Source of the DNA: Streptomyces qinzhouensis
GTDB taxonomy: Bacteria > Actinomycetota > Actinomycetes > Streptomycetales > Streptomycetaceae
DNA: 64,000 nucleotides
Direction: 5' to 3'
Assembly: GCF_007856155.1 (NCBI RefSeq)
Contig: NZ_CP042266.1
Span: 868,001-932,000 of the forward strand
The notes under the pieces are model-generated. The model saw only the letters and a list, made by a program, of their open reading frames with translations, did no database searches and had not been told where the DNA came from. The translations under genes and the position numbers were made by a program. This document shows positions 17,960 to 27,791 of the stretch, piece after piece (positions within the stretch are counted from its first letter, which is position 1; every line of letters begins with the position of its first letter).

Positions 17960-18324
17960 CCCGTCACCCCGTCGATCTGGGGGAACCGGACCGTCTCTAT
18001 ACCGTCACCGGTGGCCGCTGCACCGTCGGGGACGATCTGGAGAGAACCTTCGATCTGGTCACCCTGGTGGTCGGCGAGTGCGGTCCGGCACCGGGCATGC
18101 AGTCGGAGCACGCCCGGATCCTCGAACTGGCCCGGCATCCGGTCTCCGTCGTCGAGCTCTCGGCGCAGTTGAGGCTGCCGGTCACGGTCGTACGGATCCT
18201 GCTCGGGGATCTGCTGGCGACGGGGCGCATCACCGCACGGCGGCCGAGGGCGGCCCGTTCGCTCGCCGGTCTGCCCGACTCGGCTCTTCTGGAAGAGGTG
18301 CTCCATGGACTCCGCAACCTCTGA
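17956..18324 (+). CDS. cvnC: Conservon DUF742 protein CvnC
   Basis: 122 aa from ATG 17956, overlapping cvnB by 4 bp and cvnD by 20 bp. DUF742 proteins have a winged-helix-like fold; visible here are RLYTVTGGRC, FDLVTLVV, EHARILELARHPVSVVELSAQLRLPVTVVRILLGDLLATG and a terminal LLEEVLHGLRNL. It is probably a structural or DNA-binding member of the conservon complex. It is translationally coupled on both sides, which supports stoichiometric production. Confidence 0.92.
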   Translation: MTRHPVDLGEPDRLYTVTGGRCTVGDDLERTFDLVTLVVGECGPAPGMQSEHARILELARHPVSVVELSAQLRLPVTVVRILLGDLLATGRITARRPRAARSLAGLPDSALLEEVLHGLRNL

Positions 18325-18934
18325 GCTGTCCGCCGCCGGGCCACCGGCGGTCACCCCGCTGAGGGATTCGGCCGACACCGGGCTGAAGATCGTGATCGTG
18401 GGAGGTTTCGGTGTCGGCAAGACCACCCTGGTCCGGTCGGTGAGCGAGATCCGCCCCCTCAACACCGAGGAGGTGATGACCCAGGCGGGCCTGGGTATCG
18501 ACGAGACCGCCGGTCCGACGGCCAAGTCCACGACGACGGTCGCCTTCGACTTCGGCCGGATCAGCCTCAACGACCGGATGGTGCTCTATCTGTTCGGCGC
18601 ACCCGGCCAGGAGCGGTTCTGGTTCCTGTGGGACCGGCTGTTCGCGGGCACGCTCGGTGCGGTGGTCCTGGTGGACACCCGCCGGATGAGCGACTCCTGG
18701 TACGCCATCGACCGGCTGGAGAACCACGGCACCCCGTTCGTGGTCGCGGTCAACCGCTTCGAGAACGACACGGCGCTCTTCTCCCTCCGCGAGATACGCC
18801 AGGCGCTGTCGCTGGCCCCGCACGTACCGCTGGTCGACTGCGATGCCCGGGTCCGCGCCTCGGGCAAGTACGTCCTGCTCAGCCTCGTCAACCACCTCCG
18901 TGAACTGACCCTGGCCCGGGAGGCCTCCCCATGA
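18305..18934 (+). CDS. cvnD: Conservon small GTP-binding protein CvnD
   Basis: 209 aa ATP/GTP-binding protein of the MglA/Ras-like group. Its P-loop is GGFGVGKTTLV (near residue 33). The switch II region reads LFGAPGQERFWFLWDRL. The base-recognition motif is replaced by VNRF, i.e. NxxF rather than NKxD, as commonly seen in CvnD. It starts inside cvnC (20-bp overlap) and ends in a 4-bp overlap with the P450 gene. In the conservon model it is the switch GTPase. Confidence 0.93.
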   Translation: MDSATSELSAAGPPAVTPLRDSADTGLKIVIVGGFGVGKTTLVRSVSEIRPLNTEEVMTQAGLGIDETAGPTAKSTTTVAFDFGRISLNDRMVLYLFGAPGQERFWFLWDRLFAGTLGAVVLVDTRRMSDSWYAIDRLENHGTPFVVAVNRFENDTALFSLREIRQALSLAPHVPLVDCDARVRASGKYVLLSLVNHLRELTLAREASP

Positions 18935-20271
18935 CCGAACGCAGCGACACCGGACCGCGGGACCCGGCCCCGGGCTCCCCCGCACGGGTGGCCACGGCCC
19001 CGGAGGGTGCCGTCGTGTTCGTCCCCTCGGCCGGCGGGGGGACGCCCGGGCGGTACGCGGCCCTGCGGCGCGAGCACGGCAGTGTCGCCCCGGTCGTGCT
19101 GGCCGGGGGTGTCCGGGCGTGGCTGGTGCTGGGCTATGCCGAAGTCGCCTATGTCACAGGGCACGACGAGCTGTTCGCCCGGGACGTCCTCTGCCCCGGC
19201 CCCTGGCCCGGAGCGGACGGCGGACCGTGGACCGGGGCCGCGGCGGACCGGCGGGTGCCGTCGGTGGCCCGGGCCCTGGAGGCGGTGGACCAGTTCGAGC
19301 TGGCCCAGGGCTGCCGGGGCATCGCTCACCGTCTCGTCGACGCGTTCGCGGGCAGCGGCCGGGCCGAGCTGATGACCGCGTACGCCGGATCCCTGTCCCT
19401 GCGCGCCGCGGTGCTCATGTGCGGGCTGCCGCCGGGCGCGGAGGCGACCGAGGAGCTGGTACGCGATCTGGGGACCGCGCTCGCCGGCGAGGAGGAGCCG
19501 GACTTCGGCACGAAGGCCGGCGGCACGGCAGGCGGCGGGGGGTGTTCCGGCGTCCGGGGAGACAAGGCGGTGGCCGCGTATGTCCGGGCCGGGGAGCGGG
19601 TCAGACGGCTGGTCGCCGCACGGCGCGCCGTACCCGGCCCCGATATGGTCTCCCGGCTGCTGGCGGACCCGGCCGGAGCGACGGACGAGGAAGTCACCCG
19701 GCAGGTACTGGGGATGGTCGCGGCGGCCCACCGGCCGACGGCGGACTGGATCGGGAACACCCTCCGGCTGCTGCTCACCGACGAACGGTTCGCCCGGGAC
19801 GTCTCCGGGGGGCGGCTCAGCATCGGCCAGGCGCTGAACGAGGTGCTGTGGCTGGACACGCCGACGCAGCTCGCCACCGGGCGCCGTGCCCGGCGCGATA
19901 CCCAGCTCGGCGGGCGGCGGATCCGGGCCGGGGACCGGCTGGTGCCCGCGCTGGCGGCGGCGAACACCGATCCGGGAATCTGGCCGGACGGCCGGGCGGG
20001 CGCCGAGAACACGGCGCATCTCTCCTTCGGGGGCGGCGTCCACCGCTGCCCCTATCCCGCGCCGCTGCTCGCCGATGTCATCGCCCGTACGGCGATCGAA
20101 ACGCTGCTGGAACGACTGCCGGACACGGTGCTCGCGACCGAAGCAACCGAAGCGCCCGAAGCAGCCGGAACAGCCGGAGCAGCAAAGGCGGCGGAACCGG
20201 TGTGGCGCCCCTCGGTCCGGGCGCGTGGACTGGTCACGCTCCCGGTGCGGTTCACCCCGGTCGTCCGCTGA
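18931..20271 (+). CDS. Conservon-linked cytochrome P450 (CYP157-like) lacking ExxR
   Basis: 446 aa. The haem loop is FGGGVHRCPYP with the cysteine ligand at C373. The I-helix region reads MVAAAHRPTADW, without the usual AGxET/D acid-alcohol pair. The K-helix ExxR is replaced by E304-V-L-W307 (NEVLWLDTP), as reported for the CYP157 family of Streptomyces conservons. Glu/Ala-rich 9-bp near-repeats at about 20140-20190 encode a linker-like segment near the C-terminus. It is coupled to cvnD (ATGA). It may be an unusual monooxygenase or a haem-sensing component of the conservon; substrate and redox partner are unknown. Confidence 0.9.
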   Translation: MTERSDTGPRDPAPGSPARVATAPEGAVVFVPSAGGGTPGRYAALRREHGSVAPVVLAGGVRAWLVLGYAEVAYVTGHDELFARDVLCPGPWPGADGGPWTGAAADRRVPSVARALEAVDQFELAQGCRGIAHRLVDAFAGSGRAELMTAYAGSLSLRAAVLMCGLPPGAEATEELVRDLGTALAGEEEPDFGTKAGGTAGGGGCSGVRGDKAVAAYVRAGERVRRLVAARRAVPGPDMVSRLLADPAGATDEEVTRQVLGMVAAAHRPTADWIGNTLRLLLTDERFARDVSGGRLSIGQALNEVLWLDTPTQLATGRRARRDTQLGGRRIRAGDRLVPALAAANTDPGIWPDGRAGAENTAHLSFGGGVHRCPYPAPLLADVIARTAIETLLERLPDTVLATEATEAPEAAGTAGAAKAAEPVWRPSVRARGLVTLPVRFTPVVR

Positions 20272-20302
20272 GGTCATCCGGGTTGTTCACCGGCGCCGCG
20301 GA

Positions 20303-20836
20303 TCAGCCCTTCGGACGCAGTCCGCGGTGCCTCTCGGCCAGTTCCCCGTACATGACCGCGTTCACCCTGATCAGCTCGCCGGCGTCGGCCGTCAGCGGAC
20401 GTTTGACGACGGCCGGGACCCCGGCGACCAGGGAGCCGGGCGGGATCTCCATGCCCTGGGGGACGACCGCGCCCGCCGCCACCAGTGAACCGGCCCCGAT
20501 CCGGGCGCCGTTGAGGACGGTGGCGCCCATGCCGATGAGGACCTCGTCCCCGACCGTACAGCCGTGCAGTACGGCGTTGTGCCCGACGGTGACCCGCTCG
20601 CCGACGGTCACCGGGAAGCCGGGATCGACATGAACCGTGCAGTTGTCCTGGATGTTGGAGCCGGCGCCGATCACGATCGGGCCGCAGTCGGCGCGCAGGA
20701 CCGCGTGGTACCAGACGCTCGCGCCGGGGCCCAGGGTGACATCCCCGATGATCACGGAGGTGGGCGCGGCGAAGGCGTCCGGGTCGAGGGAGGGTTCCGC
20801 ACCGTGGAAACCCGCGATCCAGGCAGCTGCTGTCAT
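20303..20836 (-). CDS. Gamma carbonic anhydrase family protein
   Basis: 177 aa hexapeptide-repeat protein of the gamma-CA/PaaY/YrdA type. Visible blocks are VIIGDVTLGPGASVWYHAVLRAD, IVIGAGSNIQDNCTVHVD and VTVGERVTVGHNAVLHGCTVGDEVLIGMGATVLNGARIG. The His residues of the zinc site (HVD, GHNAVLHG) are present. It is a trimeric beta-helix; activity as carbonic anhydrase is not certain for this subgroup. It is convergent with the conservon P450 gene. Confidence 0.92.
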   Translation of the reverse strand: MTAAAWIAGFHGAEPSLDPDAFAAPTSVIIGDVTLGPGASVWYHAVLRADCGPIVIGAGSNIQDNCTVHVDPGFPVTVGERVTVGHNAVLHGCTVGDEVLIGMGATVLNGARIGAGSLVAAGAVVPQGMEIPPGSLVAGVPAVVKRPLTADAGELIRVNAVMYGELAERHRGLRPKG

Positions 20837-20992
20837 GGACGGTTGCTCCTCACCGAGTGGTAGCAGGGCGGTACGGATCCGGGTGCGCGTCCGGAGTCCG
20901 GGTCCGGGTCCGGGTGATCATCGCCGGTTCCGGACCCGGTACGCCAGGGGCGGGCGCCGTCCGTCCGCGCGGGCCGCGGTCCGGCGGCCGGT

Positions 20993-21445
20993 TCAGGCGG
21001 AGGGGCGCAGCGTCCATGTGATGGCCATCAGTCCTGTCACCGCGTCGTCCGCCCGCCGGATCTCGACCGTGACGTCGAATTCGGGCCGCTCCCCCGCGTC
21101 CAGTTCGGCGATGATGGCGGCGGCCGGGCGGGTGAGCGTCGCGGTCGCCGTCACCTCGCCCTTGGCCAGCTTCTTGTAGCCGATCTCGGCCTTCACCGCG
21201 AGCGGCACCGCGCGGTGCAGCTGGTCGCCGAAGGCGGCGAGGACGACGGCGCCGCTGGCGGACTCGGCGAGGGTGAACATCGCACCGGCGTGCGGTCCGC
21301 CGACGTGGTTGTGGAAGTCGGCCTGGTCCGGCAGCCGCAGTACCGCGCGCTCCGGGCCGGCCTCCACGAACTCCAGATTGAGGGTCCGGACCATGGGGAC
21401 GGTGGCGGCGAGCATTTCGCCCACGGACATCTGATCAGCGCTCAT
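20993..21445 (-). CDS. PaaI/DUF4442 family hotdog-fold thioesterase
   Basis: 150 aa from ATG 21445 (ATG 21463 is an alternative giving six more residues; neither has a clear ribosome-binding site). It is a hotdog fold with FHNHVGGPHAGAMFTLAESASGAVVL, the helix-containing segment typical of PaaI-like acyl-CoA thioesterases, and YKKLAKGEVTATATL. Substrate unknown. It is divergent from the membrane protein gene at 21561. Confidence 0.85.
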   Translation of the reverse strand: MSADQMSVGEMLAATVPMVRTLNLEFVEAGPERAVLRLPDQADFHNHVGGPHAGAMFTLAESASGAVVLAAFGDQLHRAVPLAVKAEIGYKKLAKGEVTATATLTRPAAAIIAELDAGERPEFDVTVEIRRADDAVTGLMAITWTLRPSA

Positions 21446-21560
21446 GGCGGCGATGTTACCCATGGGTAGATCGCTTGGCCAGACCTTCCCGCACACCGCC
21501 TCCGGGCGGCTGCCGGACCGCCCGGCCCGCCGTGGCGGCCACCCTTTAGGGTTACTCGCC

Positions 21561-22646
21561 ATGTGGCCAGCAGGACAGCAGCGACAGCCCGGCGACGGGA
21601 ACCCTCCGTACCAGGGCCCGCCGGGTCCAGGACCGCAGGCGCCGAACCCGTACCAGCAATCCGGACCCCGGCAGCCGAACCCCTATCAGCAGCCGCCGGG
21701 CCAGGGTGTCTACGGGCAGCCGAGCCCGTACCAGCAGCCCACCGTCTCGCAGCCCGCCGTCTCGCAGTCCCCCGCCTCGCACTACACAGCCCCGGGGCCG
21801 CCCCCGCCCGGGGACCGCCGGAAGACGACCGTCGTCGCCGTCGTCGCGGCCCTGGCCGTCGTCGCCACCGCCGTCGTCACCGGAGTCGTCGTGCTCGGCG
21901 GGGAAGGGGACACCGGCGATTCCGCGGACCGGCAGCGCGGCGGCGCCACCGTCTCCGCGGGCGGCGCGGAGCCCGGCACACCGTCGCCGCCTCCGGCCGG
22001 CCCGACCTCGACGGAGGAGAATCCGCGTGCGGGCAAGGACGCCGAACCGACGGTCCCGGGCTGGAAGGTGGTCATCAATCCCCAGCACGGCACGATGTTC
22101 GACGTACCGCCCGAGTGGACGCTGATGGGCGCCGGAATGCAGACGGGTTACGAGGACGAGAAGAAGGGCAACGGCGCGCCCGCCGTCGTGATGTCGGCCC
22201 CGGCCCAGCTCCGGCCCACCTGGTGTCTGTACGACTACGACAAGGACGGCACCAAGGAGGACTGGGGTCTGGCCACAGCGGGCACCAAGGGCGCGCGAGG
22301 CGCTCGGAGCACCGCGGACGCCGCCTACAACGAGGCCTACAACTGGGCCTGGGCGGCCTATGCCCAGGGTGATGCCGAGGGCACGGTGCGGGTCGCCCGG
22401 GCGAAACCGTTCACCACCGCGTCGGGGCTGACCGGCAGCGTCGCCACGGCCACGGCGAGCGGAACGAAGAAGCGGCACGCCTGCGAGACCGACGGCAAGT
22501 CGACCGCGTTCAGCTTCAAGGACTCCACCGGCGAGATCAAAACCTTCGTACTGCACGGCGTCGCGGGTGTCACCGGCGAGCTTCCGGAGGCGACGGTGCG
22601 GAAGATCCTGGGCACGATCCGCCAGGCGAACGCGGACGGGGAGTGA
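21561..22646 (+). CDS. Single-pass membrane protein with Pro/Gln-rich cytoplasmic tail
   Basis: 361 aa. The first ~85 residues are Pro/Gln/Tyr-rich repeats (NPYQQ, SPYQQP, SQPAVSQ), as in many actinomycete membrane proteins. A single transmembrane helix at about 89-113 (VVAVVAALAVVATAVVTGVV) is followed by a Gly/Pro linker and an extracytoplasmic domain of ~200 residues with two Cys (in TWCLYDYDKDG and HACETDG) that could form a disulfide. I do not recognise the domain. Start ATG 21561 follows AGGG at 21548-21551. Confidence 0.8.
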   Translation: MWPAGQQRQPGDGNPPYQGPPGPGPQAPNPYQQSGPRQPNPYQQPPGQGVYGQPSPYQQPTVSQPAVSQSPASHYTAPGPPPPGDRRKTTVVAVVAALAVVATAVVTGVVVLGGEGDTGDSADRQRGGATVSAGGAEPGTPSPPPAGPTSTEENPRAGKDAEPTVPGWKVVINPQHGTMFDVPPEWTLMGAGMQTGYEDEKKGNGAPAVVMSAPAQLRPTWCLYDYDKDGTKEDWGLATAGTKGARGARSTADAAYNEAYNWAWAAYAQGDAEGTVRVARAKPFTTASGLTGSVATATASGTKKRHACETDGKSTAFSFKDSTGEIKTFVLHGVAGVTGELPEATVRKILGTIRQANADGE

Positions 22647-22783
22647 CCGTCCGGAGCGGCGCGCCATGGCCCGGACCGGCACATGGGCGACCCGGCCGCG
22701 CGCGCTGAAGCGGGTCCCGCGGTACGAGCCGTTCCGGCGGCAGTCCGCCGCCGGGACACGCGGCCCCGCCGCCGCGGCCCCCG

Positions 22784-23653
22784 TCAGCCGATGCCGAAAG
22801 CCCCGGCGGGCGGCTCCGGTGACGCCTGTGCCTCGGCGTCCCGCACCGGCCGGGCGTCCCCGGTGAGCCGTAGCAGCGCCGGTCCGTGCTCGACCCGGGC
22901 GGGAAAGGCGTCCGCCGCGGTGCGCCGGGCGAGGGTCGCCGTGTCGAGGGGTGCGTGGGAGGCGAGCAGCAGCACATTCCCGAAGCGCCGTCCCCGCAGC
23001 ACCGCGGGCTCCGCGATCAGCGCGAGTTCCCCGAACACGGTGGCGAAGGTGGCGAGCTGGGAGCGGAGGAAGCCGAAGGGCGCGCCGTCGGCGAGATTGG
23101 CCGCGTACACCCCGTCGGGCCGCAGGACCCGCTCCGCGGCCCGGGCGAACTCGACGGAGGTGAGGTGCGCGGGCACCCGCGAGCCGCCGAAGACATCGGC
23201 GACGAGGACATCGGCGCTGTCCCGCGGGGCCGCTTCGACATGGGCGCGGGCGTCGGCGGGATGCACCGTGATCCCCGATCCGGCGGGCAGCGGAAGGTGT
23301 TCGGCGACCAGCTCGAGCAGCCCCCGGTCGGCCTCCACCACGTCCTGTCGCGATCCGGGCCGGGTCGCGGCGGCGTAGCGCGGCAGGGTCAGCGCGCCCC
23401 CGCCGAGGTGGAGGAGGTCGAGCGGGGCGCCGGCCGGGGCGCGGGAGTCGAGCAGGTGCGCGATCCTGCGGGTGTACTCGAACTCCAGGTACCCGGGGTC
23501 GTCGAGGTCGACGTACGACTGCGGGGCCCCGTCGACGGTCAGCAGCCAGGCCCGCTCCCGGTCGATGTCGGGCAGCAGCCGGGCGAAGCCGTGGTCGACG
23601 GCCCGGGCGACGGGTATCGCCTCGGCCGGTCCGGCGTCTCGGTTGTTCTCCAC
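22784..23653 (-). CDS. Spermidine synthase-like methyltransferase-fold protein
   Basis: 289 aa from GTG 23653. The N-terminal YVDLDDPGYLEFEYTRRIAHLLD and the LLHLGGGALTLPRY glycine loop match the spermidine-synthase superfamily. VVEADRGLLELV gives the motif II acid, and DVLVADVFGGSRVPAHLTS the catalytic loop. The N-terminal membrane domain found in some fused homologues is absent. True polyamine synthase residues are not clearly complete, so I call it synthase-like; many Streptomyces copies have no known reaction. The 26-bp repeat array lies 240 bp upstream. Confidence 0.82.
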   Translation of the reverse strand: MENNRDAGPAEAIPVARAVDHGFARLLPDIDRERAWLLTVDGAPQSYVDLDDPGYLEFEYTRRIAHLLDSRAPAGAPLDLLHLGGGALTLPRYAAATRPGSRQDVVEADRGLLELVAEHLPLPAGSGITVHPADARAHVEAAPRDSADVLVADVFGGSRVPAHLTSVEFARAAERVLRPDGVYAANLADGAPFGFLRSQLATFATVFGELALIAEPAVLRGRRFGNVLLLASHAPLDTATLARRTAADAFPARVEHGPALLRLTGDARPVRDAEAQASPEPPAGAFGIG

Positions 23654-23892
23654 TCCCCCATTGTCGGCGCTGCGGGGCGCGCCCCGTGCCGCCCGGCGCC
23701 GGCTTCGCCCCGCGAGCCCACTCGAGCCCACCCGCGACCGCCCGGGACCACCCGGGACCACCCCGCCGCACCTCACGGCACAGAGCGGGGTGCCCCTGCC
23801 CGGCCAGCCGCCTCACCACCCCTCCCCGTCCCGGGAGGGGCGAAGGCGACCGGACCGGAGTGCCGCGGGTCCGCGGAAAGCCGGACCGGACC

Positions 23893-24022
23893 GGCGGTTC
23901 CACGGGCCCGGGAGAACCGGCGGTTCCACGGGCCCGGGAGAACCGGCGGTTCCACGGGCCCGGGAGAACCGGCGGTTCCACGGGCCCGGGAGAACCGGCG
24001 GTTCCACGGGCCCGGGAGAACC
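23893..24022. repeat. Five perfect tandem copies of a 26-bp dyad repeat
   Basis: Unit start positions are 23893, 23919, 23945, 23971 and 23997. Each unit contains GGTTC...GAACC arms around a central CGGGCCCG palindrome. The period is not a multiple of three and there are no spacers, so it is neither coding nor CRISPR. It lies between the hairpin that follows the EF-Tu gene and the spermidine-synthase-like gene. Confidence 0.95.
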
Positions 24023-24100
24023 GGGCGGCCGGGCTGCCGTCCCGGCGCGGTCCGCCCGGCCCTGCCCTGCCCGTTCACGGGTGAGCCGTCACCCGTGCCC

Positions 24101-24143
24101 CGGTGCGCGGCAGCGGCGGCGGCGGCGCCGCTGCCGCGCACCG
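24101..24143 (-). terminator. Strong hairpin immediately after the EF-Tu gene
   Basis: Perfect 18-bp arms CGGTGCGCGGCAGCGGCG (24101-24118) and its complement (24126-24143) around a 7-nt loop, starting 2 bp past the EF-Tu stop. A second hairpin, CACGGGTG-6-CACCCGTG (24076-24097), follows directly. Together they should end EF-Tu transcription. Confidence 0.85.
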
Positions 24144-24145
24144 CC

Positions 24146-25318
<1,173 letters not shown>

Positions 25319-25781
25319 GTCTGATCGTCCTCGAAGCTCGGGAGGTGTGGTGTGGAACAGGACCCCTGGGCCTGCCGACCCTCCCCCTGCGGGGTCCCAC
25401 CGGACGATCCGGGAAGGGTCAGCTTCGGGCGCCGTCGGCGACGAGGATCACGGCAGCCCTCACCGTCGCCGCGACGAGGCGGCGATCAGCGGGAAAGGCG
25501 TGCCGGAACATGCGTCGATCATGGCGGAGACGGCCCCGGCAGTCGACCGGTTTTCCCGGGGCGCCGCGCCGCCGGTCACCCCTCTCGCGCCCGCCGGATT
25601 TCCCCGGGCCGCCGCACCGGTTCTCCCGTGGCGCCCCGCCGGATCTCCGGTAGCACCACGCCGGTTTTCCGGGGCGCCGCGCCGCCGGTCTTCCCGCGGG
25701 GTCTCGTTCACCGGTGGCCGCCGCCGGGAAGTGAGGCGCCCGTTACGGCGCCTTCACGGCCTCGTCGGTTACGCTCCCCGG
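25319..25781. other. Intergenic region upstream of the EF-Tu paralogue
   Basis: About 460 bp between the divergent EF-Tu and VTT-protein starts. It must contain both promoters; I could not identify convincing -10/-35 elements. The right half holds the imperfect repeat cluster at 25547-25690. Confidence 0.5.
25547..25690. repeat. Imperfect CCGGTTNTCC repeat cluster
   Basis: CCGG(T/A)T-type motifs begin at 25547, 25594, 25617, 25639 and 25661, the last four 22-23 bp apart. The segments 25547-25577 and 25661-25690 are identical except for one missing C. The copy at 25617 shares CCGGTTCTCCCG with the minus strand of the 26-bp array at 23893-24022. Confidence 0.75.
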
Positions 25782-26507
25782 ATGTTCGAACCCGCGCCCG
25801 GGCCCGTCGTGGGCCCCCGGCCCGCCGCCGGCCTCGCCGTCCGCTGCGGCAGGGCACTGCTCTCCCCGTGGTCGAAGCTGTCGCTGCTGGCACTGATGCT
25901 GCTGTCGGCCGGTGCGCTGGTGCTGCTGTACGAGCCGCAGCGGGTGCTGGCCGACGGGTGGCCGCCGTTCGAGCTGAGCGGCCCGGTCGCGGTCGTCCTC
26001 TTCGCCGCGGCGTACGGGGCGTGTACGGCGGCCTTCGTCCCCCGGCCGCTGCTGAACCTGGCCGCGGGCGCGCTCTTCGGCTCCCAGGCCGGGCTGGTCG
26101 CGGCGCTCGCGGGCACGGTGCTCGGCGCGGGCATCGCCTTCACCCTGGGCCGGCTGCTGGGGCAGGACGCGCTCCGGCCGCTGCTGCGGGGCCGCTGGCT
26201 GAAGGCGGCTGACCATCAGTTCAGTGCGCACGGCTTCCGTTCGATGCTGGGTGTGCGGCTGTTCCCGGGGGTGCCGTTCGCCGCGGCCAACTACTGTGCC
26301 GCGGTGTCCCGGATGGGCTATGCGCCGTTCCTGCTGGCGACGGCCATCGGGTCGATTCCCAACACCGCGGCCTATGTGATCGCGGGCAGCCGGGCGAGTT
26401 CGCCGACCTCCCCCGCCTTTCTGGTGTCGACCGGGTTCATCGTCGTCACCGGAGTGGTCGCGAGCGTCGTCGCCTGGCGCAAACGCCATCGGTTGCGCGG
26501 GAATTAA
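25782..26507 (+). CDS. TVP38/TMEM64 family (VTT/DedA-like) membrane protein
   Basis: 241 aa. About five to six hydrophobic segments are visible. The VTT signature is seen as FVPRPLLNLAAGALFGSQAGLVAALAGTVLGAGIAF followed by LGVRLFPGVPFAAANYCAAVSRMGYAPFLLATAIGSIPNTAAYVIAG. VTT proteins are proposed lipid scramblases or undecaprenyl-phosphate-handling transporters. Its neighbour downstream is uppP, an undecaprenyl-pyrophosphatase gene, which fits a shared role in the lipid-carrier cycle, though they are separated by 150 bp. Confidence 0.88.
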   Translation: MFEPAPGPVVGPRPAAGLAVRCGRALLSPWSKLSLLALMLLSAGALVLLYEPQRVLADGWPPFELSGPVAVVLFAAAYGACTAAFVPRPLLNLAAGALFGSQAGLVAALAGTVLGAGIAFTLGRLLGQDALRPLLRGRWLKAADHQFSAHGFRSMLGVRLFPGVPFAAANYCAAVSRMGYAPFLLATAIGSIPNTAAYVIAGSRASSPTSPAFLVSTGFIVVTGVVASVVAWRKRHRLRGN

Positions 26508-26657
26508 CCGGACGTTCACCCCTTAGGGCGCATGGAAGTACAACTCCGTGCGGGAGGGTAATCTTCCTGCCCATCGGTGCAGGAAACGGACACCGTGCGC
26601 CCCGGCACGCCCGGGGCCGCCGGATCGCGGACTCTCCCTTGGGTGGCGTACTTCTTC

Positions 26658-27530
26658 ATGTCGTGGTTTGAATCCCTGATCCTCGGACTCGTGCAGGGCC
26701 TGACCGAGTTTCTGCCCATCTCGTCGAGCGCCCATCTACGGCTCACGGCCGCCTTCGCGGGCTGGGAGGACCCGGGGGCGGCGTTCACCGCGATCACCCA
26801 GATCGGCACCGAGACGGCGGTACTGATCTACTTCCGCGCGGACATCGCCAGAATCGTGTCGGCGTGGTTCCGGTCCCTGACGGACAAGGCGATGCGCGCC
26901 GACCACGACGCCCGGACGGGCTGGCTGGTCATCGTCGGTTCGATTCCGATCGGCGTCCTCGGTATCACCCTCAAGGACCAGATCGAGGGCCCCTTCCGCG
27001 ATCTGCGACTGATCGCGACGACCCTGATCGTCATGGGCATCGTCCTCGGCGTCGCCGACCGTCTCGCGGCCCGCGACGAGACCGGCGGCCGGCACCGGTC
27101 CGTCAAGCAGCGCAAGACGCTGAGGGAACTGAACGTCAGGGACGGTCTGATCTACGGCTTCTGCCAGGCGATGGCCCTGATCCCCGGCGTCTCCCGGTCG
27201 GGCGCGACGATCAGCGGCGGTCTGCTGATGGGCTACACCCGCGAGTCGGCGGCCCGTTACTCGTTCCTTCTCGCCATCCCGGCCGTTCTGGCCTCCGGTG
27301 CCTACGAGTTGAAGGACGCGGGTGAGGGCCATGTCTCCTGGGGGCCGACGATCTTCGCCACAGTAGTGGCCTTCTTCGTCGGATACGCGGTTATTGCGTG
27401 GTTTATGAAATTTATTACGACCAAGAGCTTCATGCCATTCGTGATCTACCGCATCCTGCTGGGCATTCTGATCTTCGCCCTGGTCGGAGCGGGTGTCCTC
27501 AGCCCTCATGCGGGCGAGTCCGGCGGCTGA
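26658..27530 (+). CDS. uppP: Undecaprenyl-diphosphatase UppP (BacA)
   Basis: 290 aa from ATG 26658, the conserved MSWFESLILGLVQGLTEFLPISSSAHL start; upstream GTG codons (26577, 26643) would add an atypical leader. Both catalytic regions are present: EFLPISSSAHLRL near the N-terminus and PGVSRSGATISGGLLMG in the second half. About eight membrane segments follow family topology. It recycles undecaprenyl pyrophosphate at the membrane for cell-wall synthesis and confers bacitracin tolerance when abundant. Confidence 0.95.
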   Translation: MSWFESLILGLVQGLTEFLPISSSAHLRLTAAFAGWEDPGAAFTAITQIGTETAVLIYFRADIARIVSAWFRSLTDKAMRADHDARTGWLVIVGSIPIGVLGITLKDQIEGPFRDLRLIATTLIVMGIVLGVADRLAARDETGGRHRSVKQRKTLRELNVRDGLIYGFCQAMALIPGVSRSGATISGGLLMGYTRESAARYSFLLAIPAVLASGAYELKDAGEGHVSWGPTIFATVVAFFVGYAVIAWFMKFITTKSFMPFVIYRILLGILIFALVGAGVLSPHAGESGG

Positions 27531-27791
27531 CGGGCGGCGCCCGAAAGGGTCCGCGGGGCCCGCCGGGAGGCCCCGGGACCGCCCCGGGACGGGCCCGGGA
27601 GCGATGACATTCGTCACGGCATCCGGCACCCAGCGACAGGCAACCAACAGACAACCGCCGTGCAGTACCCGGTGTTAGCCCTGTTCAAACCGGATACCCC
27701 GGGCGCTTAGGGAGCACTTAAGTCGGCCAAGGTGCCGCTCCGGGCGTGCAGCAGGGGTTCACGACCGCCCGGCAGGCCGTAATCTGGAGCC

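Noticed and set aside
17497..18324. A 275-aa frame starting at a well-placed GTG and running through cvnB into cvnC
   Set aside because: Its first 150 residues are Arg/Pro-rich out-of-frame cvnB sequence; cvnB and cvnC each have intact family sequences. Kept only as the ribosome-binding-site finding.
21552..23981. 809-aa minus-strand frame spanning three genes and the repeat array
   Set aside because: Low-complexity Arg/Gly/Pro translation crossing genes on both strands; no domain.
23893..24022. CRISPR array
   Set aside because: The 26-bp units are directly adjacent with no spacers, and no cas genes are nearby.
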